Assembly: GCA_937864425.1 (NCBI GenBank)
Contig: CALMJL010000130.1
Location: 1 to 46,835 of the forward strand
DNA: 46,835 nt
Direction of reading: 5' to 3'
Source: an uncultured Candidatus Planktophila sp.
GTDB lineage: Bacteria; Actinomycetota; Actinomycetes; Nanopelagicales; Nanopelagicaceae
Of this stretch, positions 6,293 to 14,708 are shown one piece after another; position 1 is the first letter of the stretch; every line of letters starts with the position of its first letter. Under the pieces are notes generated by a model. The model saw only the letters and a list, made by a program, of their open reading frames with translations, made no database searches and was not told the DNA's origin. The translations under genes were made by a program, and so were the position numbers.

Positions 6293-8668
6293 TTAAGGGC
6301 GCAACATTGAGAGTTGCCCTTTAACACCAGCAACTAAATATTTATTTCGGTCGACAGTAACCCAGGCGGAAGCTATTCCATCTGGGTTTTGTTGTGATGT
6401 CACCAATTTGATAGTAGGAATTGCGCGTGCGCTATCTAGAACGCAGAGGCGTTGCTGACAGTTGAAAGCAATATTTGTGCCATCGGTATTTAAGAATTTA
6501 CCAGGGACTCCATAGAGTTCAGTTGTTGTGACATCTTGGCGAGGAGGATTTTGAATGGGAGTCCAGCGAATTTTATTCGGTGTAGTTGCGCTACTTGGAG
6601 CGGAAGTTAACCAGGTAGCCTGAATCCCATTGAGAGTCTTTGCAATGGAAACATCGTAGCCAGTCATGGGTACCCCAATGCCTGAAGTATCCAAATTGAA
6701 GTAACTCCAGCTATCTGCAGAAAGTGTGTCGCGCGATGCCACTCTTATTTCGCCAGATGTTGGTTGCTTTCTTTGATTAATAGTGAGCACAGAGTCATAA
6801 ACAACATACGTCTTGTTTCCATCAAATAACGCTTTCAGATGGAATGCAACGTCTCCGGTTGTTCTACCGTCAGTTTTCCGGTCTCCATCTACAAGTTCAT
6901 AACTCCAGGTCTTGCTACCACGTATTTTGGTAGCACCGAGCAAGATTCCTTGACTCTCATCTCGATAGAAAACTTGGACACCTCCTGAAGTTGCAACGCA
7001 GGCGCTAGAGATACTGACATCACTACCTGTTCGAACTCGCACCGGATCTTTATAGTCATTTACCTGTGAGCCGTTGCCATCGACAATCTCGTAGGTGAAT
7101 TTCTTTCCATCAAACGTTGCATAGCGCAGATCTCGGTCATCACTTTCAGAGTAAAAGATATGAAGCAGCTGTTTTGTGCCTGATCCATTCACGCATAATG
7201 AAATTGGGCTGGTGATTTTCGACTTGGTTCGATCGCCAGATCCTCCGGCGCCATCGACAGTATTTTTGCGCCAAATTTTTCCGTCCCAAGCGGCAATTTT
7301 GAGAATTCCACTCTTGCTATCGGTATATGCAACCAGGGGTTTTCCATTGAAGTTGATGCTTGTGACATGTTTGCCATCAGAGTTCTGGTCAATGACAAAT
7401 CTCTTCCAATCAGCTTGGGGAGTGATTGGCGCAGTAATAATGGCGTCTGATGAACCATTGGTATTTGATGCAACGATACTAAAGCTATAACTTGTGCCAT
7501 TTTTTAACCCGGTAAAAGTAATGGGAGATTCTGTAGAACTCTTCACTTGATCAGTCTTTAAATTTCGTACTGAGTAACTACTTATTTGTGCGGTACGTGC
7601 ATTTGCAGGAGGGTCAAAGGTAATGATTACTGCACTATCAGCCAGCAGCGCTGTTGCATTGCGTACTGGAAGGGGGATTCCAACTGCGACTCCAACTGGT
7701 GGTTTGCGGCGGATATCCTCCATCATTCCAAGCAATAGCGATCCAGGTTCTCTGAAGATTTCTCCGGCATCCAAATTAGGAGTCATAATCGAATTGGAAC
7801 CTAAATTGGCATATGTATTTTCATCAATATGACTTACTGAAGAACCCTCCTCATATCTAGCAGGTGTGTACAGAATTATTTTTTGACCACCATTAGCTGC
7901 GGTTCCAAAAGGACCTGACCAGACAAGTTGCGAGGTAAGGGCTTTGCCAAGTTCGATTGAAGGGGATGGTAAATCAGAGAGTCTGCGACCATCAGGCAAT
8001 TGCGCGTATGCCGTATAGGGAGTTGGTTGCTCGATGGTGCCATATCCAAAGAAAGAGTCATATGAATCAGTGGATAAAAAGCCTAAGCCATGTGCGATTT
8101 CATGAAGAAAGACAGATTGCAGATCGTATTCAGTTGATTTAGGTGAACCATCATTACGTGTATTCCAATTAGCTGCTGAGTTAACTTGAATTATCATCTC
8201 TGGGTTATCTGGTTCGAGATCTTTCCCAGCGAGTGCATTTGCTAGAGCTGATGGATACCAAAGACTTTGATCGGGCGCTCCATCGAAACCTGAGTAATAA
8301 TTTCCAGGTCGCGCGCTTCCAAGAACTCCAAAGGAAGCAGATCTTCCAAAAGTTGCATCAATCTTTATTGGAACTGCAGAAGCAAAGTATTGTGACCAAA
8401 CATCTACAGCAGATTGAAAATCTTTCTTAGCCCATTCAGGAAAGTTTTTGTAGTTAACAACAAAGCGCGATTTTGCTTCAATATATGCAACTTTTGGAGG
8501 CCTCGTTGAGGGAGTACCTTGAGATTTACCAGCGTAGGTGTGTCCCCATACTTTTGACTCTGCGACTTTAAATTGCGAGAGCGCTTCTGAATGAATCGGA
8601 GTCAGGAATATAGCTGTCACTGAGAGTGTGACAATTAATCTGCTCAATACAGCAAGGCGCACTCTCAT
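6293..8668 (-). CDS. secreted zinc metalloprotease with fibronectin III and propeller-like repeats
   Basis: A 791-residue exported protein (numbering from the ATG at 8668). After the signal peptide comes a protease domain with HEIAHGLGF, zinc ligands H189 and H193 and catalytic E190. The usual third ligand six residues on (HExxHxxGxxH) is Ser here; H280 in VSHIDE, followed by a Met-turn-like NSIMTP, is a plausible substitute. A fibronectin type III domain spans about 334-417. From about 420 the protein carries repeats of 45-65 residues, each with a Y-x-D turn, an Ala-rich strand, a Trp or aromatic, and an (I/L/V)-(V/I)-D-G or VID element near 425, 471, 529 and 593, as in beta-propeller blades. 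I prefer the ATG at 8668 to a TTG at 8677 because the TTG overlaps the -10 hexamer. It probably degrades or binds extracellular polymer; the substrate is unknown. Confidence 0.85.
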   Translation of the reverse strand: MRVRLAVLSRLIVTLSVTAIFLTPIHSEALSQFKVAESKVWGHTYAGKSQGTPSTRPPKVAYIEAKSRFVVNYKNFPEWAKKDFQSAVDVWSQYFASAVPIKIDATFGRSASFGVLGSARPGNYYSGFDGAPDQSLWYPSALANALAGKDLEPDNPEMIIQVNSAANWNTRNDGSPKSTEYDLQSVFLHEIAHGLGFLSTDSYDSFFGYGTIEQPTPYTAYAQLPDGRRLSDLPSPSIELGKALTSQLVWSGPFGTAANGGQKIILYTPARYEEGSSVSHIDENTYANLGSNSIMTPNLDAGEIFREPGSLLLGMMEDIRRKPPVGVAVGIPLPVRNATALLADSAVIITFDPPANARTAQISSYSVRNLKTDQVKSSTESPITFTGLKNGTSYSFSIVASNTNGSSDAIITAPITPQADWKRFVIDQNSDGKHVTSINFNGKPLVAYTDSKSGILKIAAWDGKIWRKNTVDGAGGSGDRTKSKITSPISLCVNGSGTKQLLHIFYSESDDRDLRYATFDGKKFTYEIVDGNGSQVNDYKDPVRVRTGSDVSISSACVATSGGVQVFYRDESQGILLGATKIRGSKTWSYELVDGDRKTDGRTTGDVAFHLKALFDGNKTYVVYDSVLTINQRKQPTSGEIRVASRDTLSADSWSYFNLDTSGIGVPMTGYDVSIAKTLNGIQATWLTSAPSSATTPNKIRWTPIQNPPRQDVTTTELYGVPGKFLNTDGTNIAFNCQQRLCVLDSARAIPTIKLVTSQQNPDGIASAWVTVDRNKYLVAGVKGQLSMLRP
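6295..6321 (+). terminator. possible hairpin terminator after bS22
   Basis: AAGGGCGCAAC pairs with GTTGCCCTT, giving 9 base pairs with a 2-base bulge and a 7-base loop, followed by a short T run. It lies 10 bases after the bS22 stop, inside the 3' end of the convergent metalloprotease gene. The T run is short, so this is a weak call. Confidence 0.3.
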
Positions 8669-8676
8669 AGCAGCCA

Positions 8677-8682
8677 ACGCTA
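8677..8682 (-). promoter_or_regulatory. -10 element (TAGCGT) for the metalloprotease gene
   Basis: TAGCGT on the minus strand fits TAnnnT and ends 8 bases before the ATG at 8668. It overlaps the alternative TTG at 8677, which argues against that start. Confidence 0.4.
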
Positions 8683-8703
8683 TCAGGGTGAGAGAATGAA
8701 GGC

Positions 8704-8949
8704 ATGGTCACCGTTTATTCTCGCCATGGCTGCCATCTTTGTGAAGATGCTGAGAAGACTCTGCAGGATCTACAAAAAGAGTTGAATTTTGAGATGGAAG
8801 TAATTTACATTGATGCAAACGAGACTTTAGAAAAGTTGTATGGCCACGAAGTTCCTGTGATTCATATCAATGGCGAACACCATGATTTCTTCCGAGTTAA
8901 TCCAGAGAGATTTAGAGCTTCCCTTGAAAAACATCGTCGGCATCAATAA
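8704..8949 (+). CDS. glutaredoxin-like protein (DUF836)
   Basis: An 81-residue thioredoxin-fold protein with the redox motif C-H-L-C in SRHGCHLCEDA near residue 10 and the cis-proline region HEVPVIHING. It belongs to the short glutaredoxin-like DUF836 group, similar to mycobacterial Rv0508 as I recall, and probably acts in cytoplasmic disulfide exchange. Its partner is unknown. It is divergent from the metalloprotease gene, and its last 38 bases overlap the 3' end of the convergent XPB gene. The ATG at 8704 is preceded by GAAGG, a weak ribosome site. Confidence 0.88.
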   Translation: MVTVYSRHGCHLCEDAEKTLQDLQKELNFEMEVIYIDANETLEKLYGHEVPVIHINGEHHDFFRVNPERFRASLEKHRRHQ

Positions 8950-10561
8950 TTCGATATGAATAACCTTGTTCCGCTAGAAAGCGCTGACGATTCTGTGCAA
9001 AATCTTGATCAATTGTGTCTCGTGAAACAACCGAATAAAACTTTGCACCGCGACCATCGGATTTAGGGCGAAGTATTCGACCTAATCTCTGCGCTTCCTC
9101 TTGGCGAGATCCAAAGGCTCCCGAAACTTGAATTGCGATAGTGGCTTCAGGTAGATCCACTGAGAAGTTTGCAACTTTTGAAACCACTAAACATTTCTCT
9201 TCTCCACTTCGAAAAGCTGCAAAGAGTCGCTCGCGTTCTTTCTGCGGAGTATCTCCCTTTATCAAAGGAACTCCGAGAGTCTCTGAAAGTTCATCAAGCT
9301 GATCAATGTATTGGCCGATGACAAGAGTTTGTTCGCCAGCATGCAGCTCGACTAATTTTTCTACGACATTTCTTTTAGTCCTTGTAGTTGCACAATATCG
9401 GTAGCGCTCTTCAGGCTCGGCTGTTGCATATGACAAACGTTCAGCTTCAGTCAGATTGACTCGAACTTCTATGCACTCAGCTGGAGCGATATAACCCTGC
9501 GCCTCAATTTCTTTCCACGGTACATCAAAACGTTTTGGCCCAATGAGTGAGAAAACTTCGCCTTCCATACCATCTTCTCGAACTAGCGTTGCAGTCAAAC
9601 CAAGGCGTCTACGAGATTGAATATCTGCTGTAAATCTAAAGATTGGTGCAGGTAAAAGGTGCACTTCATCGTAGATAATCAAACCCCAGTCGTGAGTATC
9701 AAAGAGATCAAGGTGCGCATACACGCCATTCTTTTTCTTAGTCATCACTTGATACGTTGCGATTGTTACCGGGCGGATTTCCTTTTTTGAGCCCGAATAT
9801 TCGCCAATTTCATCTTCATTTAACGTGGTGCGACGCAGTAATTCATCGCGCCACTGCCGCGCTGCAACTGTATTGGTAACCAGAATCAAAGTTGTGGCTT
9901 TGGCCAGCGCCATCGCGGCACATCCGACAATTGTTTTTCCTGCGCCACAAGGAAGAACTACAACGCCAGAACCACCATGCCAAAATCCTTCTGCAGCGTG
10001 CTCTTGATACTGGCGAATTTTCCAGTCGCCTTCTTTCATCGCAATTTCATGTGCTTGTCCATCAACGTATCCCGCAAAATCTTCAGCCGGCCAACCAAGG
10101 CGCAAGAGTGATTGCTTAATTTGTCCTCGTTGGCTGGGATGAACTGCAATTGTTTCTTTATCAATGCGAACTCCGAGCAATGGTGCAATTTTCTTGGCGC
10201 GAATGACTTCTTCTAAAACACTGGAATCAGTTGTTACCAAAATAAGTCCGTGAACAGGATCTGCTTCAAGCCTTAATCTGCCATACCGTGACATGGTTTC
10301 GGCTACATCAACGAGTAAAGAATGCGGAACTGCAAAACGTGAATATTTGATAAGCGTGTCAATTACTTGCTCTGCATCATGCCCCGCAGCACGAGCATTC
10401 CAGAGACCTAAATTAGTGAGTCGATATGTGTGAATATGTTCTGGAGAACGTTCGAGTTCAGCAAAAGGTGCTATCGCACGACGACATTCAGTTGATAAGG
10501 GATGGTCAATATCCAATAAGAGCGTCTTATCACTTTGGACTATAAGTGGACCATCGGTCAT
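8912..10561 (-). CDS. XPB-type DNA repair helicase
   Basis: A 549-residue superfamily 2 helicase of the bacterial XPB type, a 3'-5' DNA translocase. The N-terminal 170 or so residues form the damage-recognition-like region. Walker A PCGAGKT lies at 204-210, the DEVH box at 298-301 and the XPB-specific R-E-D triplet at 328-330 (LVREDGME). Motif VI is QRLGRILRPK, and the family's C-terminal DQDFAQNRQRFLAEQGY string is present. The start overlaps the stop of the M20 peptidase gene (ATGA), so translation is probably coupled. In M. tuberculosis XPB (Rv0861c) is next to the helicase-associated gene Rv0862c; here a peptidase gene lies between the two. Confidence 0.95.
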   Translation of the reverse strand: MTDGPLIVQSDKTLLLDIDHPLSTECRRAIAPFAELERSPEHIHTYRLTNLGLWNARAAGHDAEQVIDTLIKYSRFAVPHSLLVDVAETMSRYGRLRLEADPVHGLILVTTDSSVLEEVIRAKKIAPLLGVRIDKETIAVHPSQRGQIKQSLLRLGWPAEDFAGYVDGQAHEIAMKEGDWKIRQYQEHAAEGFWHGGSGVVVLPCGAGKTIVGCAAMALAKATTLILVTNTVAARQWRDELLRRTTLNEDEIGEYSGSKKEIRPVTIATYQVMTKKKNGVYAHLDLFDTHDWGLIIYDEVHLLPAPIFRFTADIQSRRRLGLTATLVREDGMEGEVFSLIGPKRFDVPWKEIEAQGYIAPAECIEVRVNLTEAERLSYATAEPEERYRYCATTRTKRNVVEKLVELHAGEQTLVIGQYIDQLDELSETLGVPLIKGDTPQKERERLFAAFRSGEEKCLVVSKVANFSVDLPEATIAIQVSGAFGSRQEEAQRLGRILRPKSDGRGAKFYSVVSRDTIDQDFAQNRQRFLAEQGYSYRIIDADDVFQGKL

Positions 10562-11658
10562 GAGAGTAAATCCTTGATAAATGCATGGAGAAAATCGCTA
10601 CGTTCTTGTAGCGCTGAAATACTTACCCATTCTGTTGCAGCATGTGCGCCACCACCAACTGCACCAAGTCCATCCAAAACTTGGGCGCCAGCTGCTGCAG
10701 CAAAATTTCCATCGCTTGCACCACCAACTTCTGCACTGCCAAGTGGCTTCATGCCGATAGCAGCAGCAACCTTTTCTGCGCGTTCATAGAGCGCCTTGGT
10801 AGAGCTTGGCTGCAATGGCGGACGATTTAATCCACCAGTGATTTCAAGCTTTGCAGCGGGATTGGCAGGCTGTAATTTTCTAATTTCGCGATCGACTCGT
10901 TCTAACTCCGCTTGTGAAAAAGAGCGAGCATCGATATCTAGAATTGCCGAATCAGGAACCGTGTTAGTGGTTGTACCTGATTGCAAAAGTGTTGGAACAA
11001 CAGTGGTTCCGTGCTCAGCACTCTCTAACTTACTCATTGCCAAAATTGCATGTGCAATTTCTGTAGTGGCATTGACACCTTTTTCGGGTTCAAGACCAGC
11101 GTGCGCCGCTAATCCAGTCACTTTGATTTGATACATCGCAGTGCCTTTGCGGCCTGTCTTTACCTTGCCATCAAGTGATGCTTCTAGAACCAACACAGCT
11201 TTAGCTTGTTGTGAGAGCTCTTTAATGAGATTCCTTGATGCATGGCTGCCAGTTTCTTCATCGGTTGTTGCAACAAGTGCCACTGAACCCTCAATGCCCT
11301 TGAGCGCGTAGAGAGCTTGAATAAATCCAGCTTTCATATCAAAGGTTCCGGGTCCACGTAGAACATCGCCTTTGATTTCCCAGATGGGATTAAATGATCC
11401 GCGCGGCCAGACTGTATCTAGATGAGCGAGTAACAAAATTTCTGGTTTTTCTGCGCCCCACCAAAAGACAGGTCGACCTTCAATATTTTTAATTTGAGCT
11501 GGAACTCCGAGATGGCGAGTCGCGATATCGCTAGCAAGTTGTACGACTTGATGGCACGCATCTAAATCATCGCTGGGTGATTCGCAGCGAACTAGGGCTT
11601 CGAGAGCTGCCAACATGGGAGTAAGTCTGCCGTATTCGGCGGTATTCGCGCTCGTCAT
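10558..11658 (-). CDS. M20 family metallopeptidase (CPG2-like)
   Basis: A 366-residue zinc aminoacylase/carboxypeptidase similar to glutamate carboxypeptidase and ArgE/DapE proteins. It shows the zinc-site motifs of clan MH: LLAHLDTVWP (His and Asp), GPGTFDMKAG (bridging Asp), TTDEETGS (catalytic Glu then metal Glu), and the C-terminal GGGAHAATEWV (metal His). An internal dimerisation domain begins near VTGLAAHAG. There is no signal peptide, so it is cytoplasmic. It overlaps the genes on both sides by 4 bases (ATGA), which locks it into the helicase operon. The substrate is not predictable beyond N-acyl or gamma-glutamyl compounds. Confidence 0.88.
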   Translation of the reverse strand: MTSANTAEYGRLTPMLAALEALVRCESPSDDLDACHQVVQLASDIATRHLGVPAQIKNIEGRPVFWWGAEKPEILLLAHLDTVWPRGSFNPIWEIKGDVLRGPGTFDMKAGFIQALYALKGIEGSVALVATTDEETGSHASRNLIKELSQQAKAVLVLEASLDGKVKTGRKGTAMYQIKVTGLAAHAGLEPEKGVNATTEIAHAILAMSKLESAEHGTTVVPTLLQSGTTTNTVPDSAILDIDARSFSQAELERVDREIRKLQPANPAAKLEITGGLNRPPLQPSSTKALYERAEKVAAAIGMKPLGSAEVGGASDGNFAAAAGAQVLDGLGAVGGGAHAATEWVSISALQERSDFLHAFIKDLLS

Positions 11659-13850
11659 AACGTCGCGACCCCAGTTATACGCGCGATTCGGAAGGTCTGT
11701 ACTTCTCCTGTTGCATGATCACGCGCAATCAAAGAACCCGCAGATAATTTAAGTGGATCAATAATTCGATGTGAAACTAACCCATTGTTATCGGCATATC
11801 CAATAGAAAGTGATTTGTTGGGTTGATGTTGCAAGAAATCGCTAATCATCTCTAAAGTCTCGTTGGCAGTAGTTCTCGGTAATGACCCAAGTGCTTCAGT
11901 TGCAATATTGCGCATGGTGCTCTGTTGTCTACTCGATTTTTCTCCCGTGCGTAGCGCACGTACCGCAAGCTGAATGAGATTTTCATCTGGCTTTTCGTAT
12001 TCACCAATAATTCGTGGCGGACGTGCTTTACCTTGAGCGCGCTGCACTCTTGGACCACTAAGCAAAAGCCCCTCAGAATCTTCTCCAGCAGGCAGATATC
12101 CAAAGCTTCGTAAGACATGCATGGTTTCTGCAGCATCAAAGTGTGAAACTAAAACCTCAGGTGCGATACGACGAAGTCTTAAAACTTCAAGTCGCTTATC
12201 TCCAATAATTTGTGCAATCAGCGCTGGATCTTCGCAGCGAATGAAGGCAGCTGTATTTCCCACTCGTAACTTTCCATGTTTCTTTGCAACATCTGCAATG
12301 AGATATTCGAGTGGTTGTGGCATAGGAGTTTTGGAAGTCTTGCTCAGATACTTAGTGATTTCATCGCCAGTTCGACCATGATCTAAACCACGTCGAATCG
12401 AGCTTTCTGAAAATCTAAAAACAGTTGCACTTCCCCGAGACTCAACATCAGCAATCAGCGACAATTCTTGTGCGACTTCATGCTCTAGTGGACCAGGAGC
12501 AATGGCAGTGTTATCACTTTGAATCAAAATGTGGTCAACAGGTTTCGGCAAATCTCGATCAATGATTGCGCAGTCACCACCAGCAAGAAAATCAGCGCCG
12601 TACTGTGAAAGCACGCCTTGACCTGTTATGCCGAGCCATTCGCATTCTCGCAAAGTCCAGAAGAGATAATCTTGCTGCAATCCACCAGAGCGCTTGCTTG
12701 GTAATTGCCAACGTGCAGCAGCAGCGAAAGATTCAAAATTCGGCGCAATGCCATCATTCTGTTGCAACAATTCCAAAGTAAGTGCACGAATTGTGGCCGC
12801 GTTAGAGCGATCGAGTTCTGGACCAAGCGGTGCAATATTTTTACCAGCATCTTTACCAGCTAATCCAGATAAGCGTGAAGAAATCAGCCAGGCAGAAGCA
12901 AGGTATTGCCAGCGATATGAGGCGTTCTGAGTCAACCAGATATCGAATTGATGGGTTGGCAGAATTTGATCATCTGCTTCAATAGTGAGTAGACCTGATA
13001 CGTAACAAATCTCGGCGATAAAGGCTGCACACGATTCTTCAACACCTAAGTGCAGCGCCAACTCTTTGAGTTCGCGAATACCTAGTCCACCAGATCGCAG
13101 CGCCGTTGCCGGCTCTTGGGCCCAATAATTTAAGACATCTTCAGTCCAACGTAGAAATGTCGCAATATTTGCAATTGCTGCTTGCTGTACATCCTTAGGT
13201 TTGTCACCAATTATTTTTGGTGGAGTTGGCTCGAGCTCTTTATGAACCTTATTTCCACGAAGATAAATTGCGACCTCTCGAGGAAGAACAACGGTTTGTT
13301 GATTAAATGGCACAAGGAAGCCATGCTCTAACAGCCAAGCAACACCAGAGCTAGGCTTCTTAATGTCGCTCACTGTTCCACGAGGCGGCCCCCAGACCAT
13401 AGCCTCCAAAACTTTTTTTGCAGCAGCTGGTGCATCATCTAGATCTTTTAACTTTAATTTGGCAAGGGATGCTGGTCCAAGACCAGCAATTTCATTTCCC
13501 AGAACCTCTTTGAGAGTAGCAGGAGTACGAAGTCCATCTTTTTCAGCGTAGATCAATCCTCGCTCGATGAGATTCTTCATCACAAAGAGCGCAGATTTAT
13601 CGGTAAGTGCAACAACTTCCTTTTCGGTGAATGGCTCGTTAAGAATTGCACAGACCTCGAGGACTTGTAATTGCCACTTGTTCAGTGCATCAACAGCACG
13701 TGCCAAACTTGGCGCTGATGAGGAGCGCACTGCCAAACTTGCGATATCGGGTGGAACTGGAGTCACTAAATCTGGGCGATAGGTAAACATGGAAACTAGC
13801 GCGCCGTCATCAAGTGTGCGCAAATAATCGGCATAGGAGCGAATTTCCAT
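11655..13850 (-). CDS. helicase-associated protein with Helicase_C_3/XPB N-terminal-like domain
   Basis: A 731-residue protein that accompanies XPB in actinobacteria (compare M. tuberculosis Rv0862c). It has no Walker A or DEAD box, so it is not itself a helicase. The N-terminal 430 or so residues are helical, with winged-helix-like segments (NKWQLQVLEVCAILNEPFTE). The region from about 440, starting VDHILIQSDNTAIAPGPL, matches the Helicase_C_3 domain that also occurs at the XPB N-terminus. It probably partners XPB in repair or transcription-linked remodelling; that is inference from conserved pairing. A TATCGT hexamer ends 9 bases before the ATG. It heads the three-gene chain with the M20 peptidase and XPB. 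Confidence 0.88.
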   Translation of the reverse strand: MEIRSYADYLRTLDDGALVSMFTYRPDLVTPVPPDIASLAVRSSSAPSLARAVDALNKWQLQVLEVCAILNEPFTEKEVVALTDKSALFVMKNLIERGLIYAEKDGLRTPATLKEVLGNEIAGLGPASLAKLKLKDLDDAPAAAKKVLEAMVWGPPRGTVSDIKKPSSGVAWLLEHGFLVPFNQQTVVLPREVAIYLRGNKVHKELEPTPPKIIGDKPKDVQQAAIANIATFLRWTEDVLNYWAQEPATALRSGGLGIRELKELALHLGVEESCAAFIAEICYVSGLLTIEADDQILPTHQFDIWLTQNASYRWQYLASAWLISSRLSGLAGKDAGKNIAPLGPELDRSNAATIRALTLELLQQNDGIAPNFESFAAAARWQLPSKRSGGLQQDYLFWTLRECEWLGITGQGVLSQYGADFLAGGDCAIIDRDLPKPVDHILIQSDNTAIAPGPLEHEVAQELSLIADVESRGSATVFRFSESSIRRGLDHGRTGDEITKYLSKTSKTPMPQPLEYLIADVAKKHGKLRVGNTAAFIRCEDPALIAQIIGDKRLEVLRLRRIAPEVLVSHFDAAETMHVLRSFGYLPAGEDSEGLLLSGPRVQRAQGKARPPRIIGEYEKPDENLIQLAVRALRTGEKSSRQQSTMRNIATEALGSLPRTTANETLEMISDFLQHQPNKSLSIGYADNNGLVSHRIIDPLKLSAGSLIARDHATGEVQTFRIARITGVATL

Positions 13851-13859
13851 AACCTGCCA

Positions 13860-13865
13860 ACGATA
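13860..13865 (-). promoter_or_regulatory. possible -10 element (TATCGT) for the helicase operon
   Basis: TATCGT on the minus strand fits TAnnnT and ends 9 bases before the ATG at 13850. No Shine-Dalgarno sequence is seen between them. Confidence 0.3.
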
Positions 13866-13899
13866 GCCGCTTCTTAGGTTGCGGCGCTAATTGAGTACT

Positions 13900-14658
13900 T
13901 CAGCGCCGCGGAGATAAAAGCGCAGCAAGAGCTGCCAAGCGACTTACGGCAGGGCCTAACAATCTATTGAGAAAGCGTGCACGTCTGAAGTCGTGGATGG
14001 GCCAGCCTTCTGCAAGTGCACGAATACGTAACACCGCATCGGGGTTAATTGCTGAAGGTTTTCCAACTGCCTGCAATAACGGCATATCGTTATGGCTATC
14101 TGAATAACCAAAACATTCCGCCAAATCAAATCCACGCTCTTCGGAGAGCTTTTTTATTGCGATTGCTTTTTCAGTTCCGTGCAACAACTTCCCATCTAGT
14201 GATCCGGTGTAAATGCCATTTTCTATGTGAGCTTTACTTCCGAGCGCACCAGTGAAACCAAGGCGTTGCGAAATAATATTTGCCATATCTTGCGGGGCAG
14301 CTGTTACTAGCCAAACTTCTTCACCTTGATCTAAATGAGATTTTGCAATCTCAAAAGTACCTTGCCAGATCTTGGGAGATACGAACTCATCGTAAATCTC
14401 TTCGCCAATTTTCTTAATCTCTGTTACTGAATGCCCGCCGATAAAATCCTGAGCAGCTTTTTGAAATTTGGCGATAACTTCTTGCTTTTCGGTGCCCGTC
14501 ATTCGAAAGCGGATATTGGCAACAACAAATCTAGAGATATCTGCCTTTGTAAAAAATCCTCTTTGATACATGCCTCTTCCGAGAAAGTAGAGAGTCGAAC
14601 CTCTCACGAGGGTGTTATCTACATCGAAAAAGGCAGCTCTTTGAGAGGTGAGTGCCAT
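13900..14658 (-). CDS. HAD-IB family phosphatase (SerB-like)
   Basis: A 252-residue HAD hydrolase of subfamily IB. Motif I is FFDVDNTLV, with the nucleophile Asp12 and the acid/base Asp14. Motif II is WLVTAAPQ, and motif IV is GYSDSHNDMPLL. The cap is helical. The C-terminal 35 residues (HDFRRARFLNRLLGP...) are basic and hydrophobic and may touch the membrane. It resembles mycobacterial SerB1 (Rv0505c); the substrate may be phosphoserine or another small phosphomonoester, and motif I alone does not decide. It is divergent from the histidine phosphatase gene, with TAGGGT 6 bases before the ATG. Confidence 0.88.
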   Translation of the reverse strand: MALTSQRAAFFDVDNTLVRGSTLYFLGRGMYQRGFFTKADISRFVVANIRFRMTGTEKQEVIAKFQKAAQDFIGGHSVTEIKKIGEEIYDEFVSPKIWQGTFEIAKSHLDQGEEVWLVTAAPQDMANIISQRLGFTGALGSKAHIENGIYTGSLDGKLLHGTEKAIAIKKLSEERGFDLAECFGYSDSHNDMPLLQAVGKPSAINPDAVLRIRALAEGWPIHDFRRARFLNRLLGPAVSRLAALAALLSPRR

Positions 14659-14664
14659 GTCACT

Positions 14665-14670
14665 ACCCTA
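14665..14670 (-). promoter_or_regulatory. -10 element (TAGGGT) for the HAD phosphatase gene
   Basis: TAGGGT on the minus strand fits TAnnnT and ends 6 bases before the ATG at 14658, consistent with a leaderless transcript. Confidence 0.5.
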
Positions 14671-14696
14671 GCGAAGAGCGAGTAAATGCGACGCTT

Positions 14697-14702
14697 TATG
14701 CT
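14697..14702 (+). promoter_or_regulatory. -10 element (TATGCT) for the cytochrome c assembly operon
   Basis: TATGCT fits TAnnnT closely and ends 6 bases before the GTG at 14709. There is no room for a Shine-Dalgarno sequence, so the transcript for the phosphatase-tlpA-ccdA-resB-ccsA operon is probably leaderless. Confidence 0.5.
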
Positions 14703-14708
14703 TAGCAG

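Noticed and set aside
8669-8677. TTG start at 8677 for the metalloprotease
   Set aside because: It overlaps the probable -10 hexamer, and the ATG nine bases later gives a good signal peptide.
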